Below are positions 59,237-64,000 of a DNA stretch of 64,000 bases, piece by piece. The stretch covers positions 806,001-870,000 of the forward strand of contig JAAKBF010000041.1 of the NCBI GenBank assembly GCA_012656075.1. Reading direction: 5' to 3'. Below the pieces are notes generated by a model. That model worked only from the letters and a program-made list of their open reading frames with translations, was not told the DNA's origin and did no database searches. The stretch's first letter is position 1. Every line of letters begins with the position of its first letter. The translations under genes and the position numbers were made by a program. This DNA is from Phytophthora hibernalis. Its lineage: Eukaryota; Oomycota; Peronosporomycetes; Peronosporales; Peronosporaceae.

Positions 59237-61358
59237 CATTATTCGATATATAACTACTGATGGAGAAGCAAAGAAATACATAATTGTCTTCATGCCTGTA
59301 GGAGCGGAAATAAATAATAGGAAACTCGGTAGCGAAGCAATAAATTATTCACACGTAGCGATCTACAAGCAGCTCTCGACAGTCGCTACATCCCAACGCG
59401 TGATGTTGATTAAAAACAAGATCATTTACAGCGTCAATGGCGAGAGACGATGGCGTTCGTGGCGCAATACTGCTCGAGCCACACTGAACAGCCTTTCCAC
59501 AATATTTGAAGTGGGAGAGATAGCCTCGAGCAGCGTATAGGAGGTCTTTTCTGAAGAAACCTTGCGACGCTTGAGCGTGCGTTCCGCAAAGCCTTCCGAA
59601 CTCGCTGACGCTGGATCTGGCATGGTTGCACGCACACGCAGGAAAGGCTCGAGCGCAGCCTCTTCCGCGCTCGTCAGCAAAGCTGTCAGTCCTTCGAGAA
59701 CCTTGACCATAGCCTGCTCAAAAGCAGCGGAGTTGACAATATCTGCATCAGGCGCTTTTTACATAACACAACACGGTAGTTAGTATTATATCCCAAAACA
59801 ATCTGCATCAAGTTGTGTACCGAGGTAACTGACGAATGTCAGCCGAACGTCCAGAAGGGCGTCAAAGAGGATACGCGCATCTAGCAGCGTCAGGTCCTTT
59901 GCCTGGAGGCGCTTGGATACAGACTCCACGTCTCGCAGGCTCACGAACAGCGCCTCTAGCTTGCGGTTGGTCGCGCGTGAGGGAGAAAGTCGGCCAGTTC
60001 CTCGTCGTAGTCAGCAATGAACTCGCGCAGCTTAAAATAGCGTTTCATCTTCCAAAATGTAGACGACCACCGCGTCCTGACGCAGCACAGCAACTAATGG
60101 GGTATTGGCACTATTTTGGGAGACGAAAAATAAATCACCATTTAGTCTCAAAATTTAGTCCAAATATATAAACCGTAAATAGCACGTACCGCAACTTAGC
60201 CGCTTGCTCGAGTGTTCTCAGCTTCCGCGCCAGGTGCTGCACCTCTTCCAGTAAGTCTTCGTATGGTGCCAGGTACTCCCGCAGAGCCAAGTTCAGTCGG
60301 TGACTTGCACAACCGACAAGCGGCACGCTGAGCAGATTGTCGAGCCACTTGTTGACAGCGCAGTTGTCACTGACTAGAAAACGACAGCCAGCAATAGACT
60401 TACCAAAAAATGGTAGAATCGCATGATAGCCGCCATATCACCCTCCGCACTCAGTTGGTCATCCGGCTCATCCATCACTGGCGCAAGTGACAGAAGCTGG
60501 TACTGTGCCCCAGCTTCCGTCACGTAGCAGCCGTAAACAGCCAGATAATGTTCCGTTCCGTGCGTCCACCCGTCCAGGATGAGGTCAAAATGCTCAGGCA
60601 TCTCGTTGCCAATGACCTTCTCCACCGCCTTCGTCACTGCCTCCATGAGTGAGTTCAAGGTGGCCACAGATATGGGGTCAAGGCTCGTGTACCTGGCCAA
60701 CAGTCACAAATAATTAAGCACAAGAAATCACTCAAAATAAACCACGAAAATAATTACCGGTGCGTTTCCTTTGGATTCGCAAAAGGAAAGGGAAGGCTGT
60801 CAGTGACGACCCATCTGATCCAGACACACCGGTTTGATGCTTTCTGGCTCACCCACGACACCAGTGTGCCGGTCGCCGCGACGGTGGCGTCACGCGTGTC
60901 AGCCTCAAAGGTCGGGTGGGTTACCTTGACGTGGGACACCAGATTGGTGTACCCAGTCTTGGGTGTGTGCTTGCGGCACTGGCTGCAAACCTTGCATTGG
61001 TAGTACCCCGTGATATCTCCCTCCTCGTCCAGGCAGGGCTTGAAGAAGAACCGGGCAATCTGTCTGGGCGAGAAGGTGGACTGCAGAGGGCAGGTGCGAG
61101 GAGTTTGTCGGTCATGGTGGAGAGGTGGGTGGGAGCGCTTGCTAGACTTGACGCTTGTTCGAAAGTGAGTTGTGGGGCTCAAGGTGAGATGCTAAAGCGA
61201 GGTGAATGGCCATGACAGACCCGTTGAGATGACTGGTGCAGAAATAACGTGCTGCTTGTTGGATGTGGTCCACATAAATATCTTATTTTGGGGCGTTGAT
61301 CCGAAAATAAATAATTTTATCAAAAATACAGATATATTTTCGGCAGTATTTATTTTTA
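59237..61358 (-). mobile_element. hAT element inserted in the Old Yellow Enzyme fragment
   Basis: 2122 bp between two copies of the 8-bp direct repeat GGCATCCC (59229-59236 and 61359-61366), the target duplication length of hAT elements. It encodes a BED-finger hAT transposase on the minus strand. I could not recognise clear terminal inverted repeats. Confidence 0.78.
59426..61182 (-). CDS. hAT transposase with BED zinc finger, intron-containing
   Basis: The start at 61182 (MSPTTHFRTS) is approximate. Exon 1 holds a BED-type finger: YYQCKVCSQCRKHTP then LVSHVKVTHP (C-x2-C ... H-x4-H). The next exon (about 60700-60410) has HFDLILDGWTHGTEHYLAVY, the catalytic D-containing block. Then comes VGCASHRLNLALREYL (about 60300), and the C-terminal dimerisation domain TSNIVERLFSVARAVLRHER at about 59470-59530. 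Introns of 55-65 bp separate the exons (near 60700-60760, 60345-60400, 60110-60190 and 59760-59830). Splice sites were not all fixed. No clear nonsense codon was seen in the recognisable blocks, so it may be a functional gene. Confidence 0.75.
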
Positions 61359-61366
61359 GGCATCCC

Positions 61367-61557
61367 AGATACCTGCAAGAAATGTTTCGTTCACACTGCA
61401 CGAATAGTTTTCCATGAATGATGCGATTTTAGATTTTGTACGTAGTCTTGCATGAAAGTGAGGCAATGCAACGACGCACGCATTTTCTTACTGTATGAAT
61501 GCCGGACAATAACCAACATGATGTGGTGTCATCATTTTTATTTTTAATGGACACGAG
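61367..61557. other. Short spacer
   Basis: About 190 bp to the left of the pogo-like host fragment; nothing recognisable. Confidence 0.3.
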
Positions 61558-61620
61558 CTGTGTGCATTCCAAACGTACGGAATTTATCTACACACCACTG
61601 TAGTTTACGGTGCTCGGTAT
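61558..61620 (+). pseudogene. Left part of a pogo-like transposase gene split by element C
   Basis: Reads plus strand as GIYLHTTVVYGAR, up to the TA where element C is inserted. Joined over one TA to 63551 it stays open (YNSVARWG), the segment that follows the first catalytic Asp in DDE_1 transposases. It is short, so support comes mainly from the junction. Confidence 0.4.
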
Positions 61621-61622
61621 TA

Positions 61623-63548
61623 CCGAATAACCTTAGTTATCGCACACACCTGATCTGCAGTGCAGAGACCAATTTTGCTATGCCCCGGCTATCGAAACAT
61701 GCCGACTCGAGTCTGCAAGAACCCAAAAGAATCGAGTTAATATGCAAACAAGTGCGAAGCAAACTTTATTGATCTGTTAAGGCCATGGAGCGAAAAAGCT
61801 CGTCGAAGTCCTCTTCGAGTCCGAACTCAGCCTGGGAATGATCGATCATATTCGAGTGGAGCATGGCCTCGTAAATCGCTTCGTCCGCCTGCACCAATGC
61901 CACACTTTCTTCCGGTAAGACCCTTGGGTCATTGCGCTTGACTATGCCACAGTGCACGAAGCCTGCACGAATAGTTGACGGCAGCACATCATCCCAGGCG
62001 GAGTCGATCCACCCGCACAGCGAAGCTCGGCTCGGTGGCTGCAACTTGAAAGGCTGTCCTAGCACTCGCCCTGCCAATTGAGCACGCAGGTCTTCAATCC
62101 ATGCATTGCGAAGCCTCTTTTGACTGGGCCATTCCACGTGGCGTCCGCGGGTTGGGAAACGGAGGTCGCGTTCGGCGGGATCTTCATTAAGGTCACGTTA
62201 ATGGCCTTCGCATACTCAACAACTTCGTCAGTCCAATGGCCTGAGAAGTCGTCGAGTAGCAGCAGTACGGGTTTATCAGGCTCGGAGCGGTTGCCAAAAT
62301 GAAAACGCAGAAATTCCACAGTCAATTCCCGTTCCACCAGCCTACACAGCAACCGTATCACAACAAGTTAGTTATCAGCAGTATCAATTTCCATTTTGTC
62401 CACTTGACTTACCTTTTCCGTTTCCGTAGACTTGCATGCTGCCTTTACTTTGAACTTTGGAAATGGACTTCCAAATTTGAATCCCAAAGCCGTGACGGAG
62501 ACGATTGTTTTGCTCTTGACGCTCAGTGTCCTTAGAAGGTCGCACCTTGAAGATGACGAACGGAGGAAGCTTCGAACCGTCTGAATTACCCAGCAACATC
62601 ACTGTAGCCCGTTCTTTTGATTTTCCAGCACATTTCACCCATACCGTCTTACTACCTCTCTTGGCAAGAGTGTGCTTTGGGATATATTCAAAGTTGACAG
62701 CTAAATTCAAAGATGCACACATGCACTGTTAGTGATAATAAACCAACAGCAGCGAGAGTTTCCACGTACCGGTTTGGTCTGCATTGTAGACCGTTGTGAC
62801 ACCGAGCGACTTGGCCTTCTCTTGAACTTCCTTGGTGAACTTCTTGGCAATTTCAGCAAGTTCAGGTGGGCGAATTTGCCCCTGCCGAGTCTTCGCCCGC
62901 AAAGCCAAGCAGTGTCGCGCCTTAAACAGACGCTGCCAGCACCAAGACGCCTTGAACTGGTTGATTCCGGCAGCCTCTGTTTCAGCCAACGCCTGAAGCC
63001 GCAGCATAATTGGGGTGACTGGGACACCCTCGTCACGCAGATCATTAACCCAACGCACAAGGGTTTGCTCCAGGTGTGGAGGCAACATGGTGGCTACACC
63101 ACGTGGTCGCGCTTTTTCTAGCTGCCTCGGCCAGGTGGTGCACAGTCAGCCACGATCTTGTCCAGCTTGCGGCGCCAGGAGAGAATAAGCGTTCGGCGGC
63201 TGTTGTACTTGGCCGCAGGCAGCACAGGGTAGAAGGTTGAAATAGTTAGCGCAATGTCATCGTACTTGTCCAAATACTGCAGCACTTTCAGCTTATGCCG
63301 AGCTGTGTAGGCTGTGACTTTGCACTTCTTGATTAGACGCCCATGGCCACCAGGAAGGCGTGGTCTTCCTTTCGGCGATCTGCGTGGCTTTGGCGGCATC
63401 GTTGGTGGTTGAGAAGTGAGGGAAACAGTGGGAAAGTACATGTATGTGATAAGAAAGGGTGCACAGCTTGGATTCCCGCGCCTGCCTTGATTGGCTGAGA
63501 GGGGCTGTATGGCATAACAAACAGCTCGCTATAACTAAGGTTATTCGG
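61623..63548 (-). mobile_element. Pogo-like element C
   Basis: 1926 bp between TA dinucleotides (61621-61622, 63549-63550) with perfect 18-bp inverted ends CCGAATAACCTTAGTTAT. It encodes a CENP-B/pogo-type transposase on the minus strand and is inserted in another pogo-like gene. Confidence 0.9.
61766..63399 (-). CDS. Pogo-like transposase of element C, intron-containing
   Basis: The start at 63399 (MPPKPRRSPKGRPRLPGG) is basic. DNA-binding part: KVTAYTARHKLKVLQYLDKY and, downstream, LQALAETEAAGINQFKASWC (CENP-B-like). Catalytic core: VTTVYNADQTG (first Asp), PVLLLLDDFSGHWTDEVVEY (second Asp), IPPNATSVSQPADATWNGP (third Asp of DDD). The C-terminus ends FDELFRSMALTDQ. Introns are likely near 62725-62770 and 62345-62410. 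One frame shift lies near 63130, where a single added base rejoins an open frame (PRQLEKARPRGVATM). Another shift is near 62110. It may be active if the shifts are assembly errors. Confidence 0.8.
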
Positions 63549-63550
63549 TA

Positions 63551-63920
63551 TAACAGTGTTGCTCGTTGGGGTAACGAGGGTGCCAGCGAATGGTGGTGGT
63601 AAGGGCAGTTATCGCTGCACAGCAGCACTTCTTGCGTGCGCGGATGGCCACATGCTGCCGCCGCACTTTGTGTTCGCCGGGGAACCTGACAATGATTTCC
63701 ATGATGAGGTTAACCGTTACTGTGAGCCGTGGGTTGCAACGTTTTCGGTGCAGACCAAGGCATGGTTCGATGAGCGTGTAATGCTTGAGTGGATCGAATA
63801 GGTGTGGCAGCATGAAGTGAGCGGTCCTAGTGTCCTTATTCTAGACTGTCTCAAAGTTCACAAGTGTAATGCGGTGCGCCAACGTCTCGCTGAAATGGGC
63901 ACGTTCACACGGAAGTAGTT
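63551..63920 (+). pseudogene. Right part of a pogo-like transposase gene split by element C
   Basis: The frame has CTAALLACADGHMLPPHFVF, TKAWFDERVMLEWIE then an in-frame TAG (63799-63801), then SGPSVLILDCLKVHKC (second catalytic Asp), ending MGTFTRK and TAG near 63916-63918. The family is DDE_1/pogo. It is broken by the stop and by the insertion of element C. The last 80 bp of the window show an AATAAAG signal but no gene. Confidence 0.7.
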
Positions 63921-64000
63921 GTGTAGACACATTATTATGTAGCACATTTATATATGTGGACCACCTCGTTCCAAAACACGGTGGAATAAAGTTTAAGTGT

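Overview
The window looks like oomycete nuclear DNA, most probably Phytophthora or a close relative. Its genes have short GT-AG introns (about 55-90 bp) and GC-rich exons. It carries a receptor that fuses a seven-transmembrane domain to a phosphoinositide phosphatase, a class I associate with oomycetes. The mobile elements (Copia, MULE, piggyBac, pogo, hAT, tyrosine recombinase plus C48 peptidase) are also of the kinds common in Phytophthora. This assignment is inference; no species marker was compared.

Layout. 1-10.4 kb is gene-dense: the 3' end of a cullin (2-778), UTP7/WDR46 on the minus strand (997-2717), then a large plus-strand gene (3433-10434) that I read as signal peptide, nonapeptide-repeat ectodomain, Cys-containing ectodomain, 7TM and INPP4-type inositol polyphosphate 4-phosphatase. 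10.5-24.3 kb is repeat-rich: a Tc1/mariner element with TIRs of about 240 bp, a degenerate MULE (12286-18210) interrupted by a Copia element (13066-17302), a poorly featured stretch, and a broken glycosyltransferase gene joining GT31 and GT10 domains. 24.8-30.8 kb holds two convergent host genes: a chromodomain protein with several C-terminal membrane segments, and Nup133. 30.9-42.2 kb is mobile again: pogo-like element A, a tyrosine recombinase plus C48 peptidase relic, a tRNA-like sequence without a usable anticodon arm, a piggyBac relic and part of a TA-flanked non-autonomous element. 42.7-50.0 kb has a WW-PDZ-coiled-coil-PH scaffold, an R3H protein and a bZIP factor. 50.7-64.0 kb is a nest: Copia II with pogo-like B inside its 5' LTR and an 817-bp TA element inside its gag, an Old Yellow Enzyme fragment cut by a hAT element, and pogo-like C inside another pogo-like gene.

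How the genes fit together. The host genes are mostly single-copy housekeeping functions: ubiquitin ligase scaffold, rRNA processing, nuclear pore, chromatin, RNA binding and transcription. The receptor-phosphatase is the lineage-specific exception. Two divergent pairs (UTP7 with the receptor, R3H with bZIP) share intergenic promoters. I see no operons, rRNA genes or CRISPR arrays, and no intact tRNA gene.

Sequence quality. Four otherwise well-conserved coding regions (receptor, Nup133, scaffold protein, Tc1 transposase) are broken only by single-base deletions in short homopolymers. Adding back exactly 7, 2, 3 and 2 bases makes each spliced length divisible by three. I therefore treat these as probable assembly errors, not proof of pseudogenes. 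By contrast, both Copia elements, the GT31-GT10 gene and pogo A also carry true in-frame stops.
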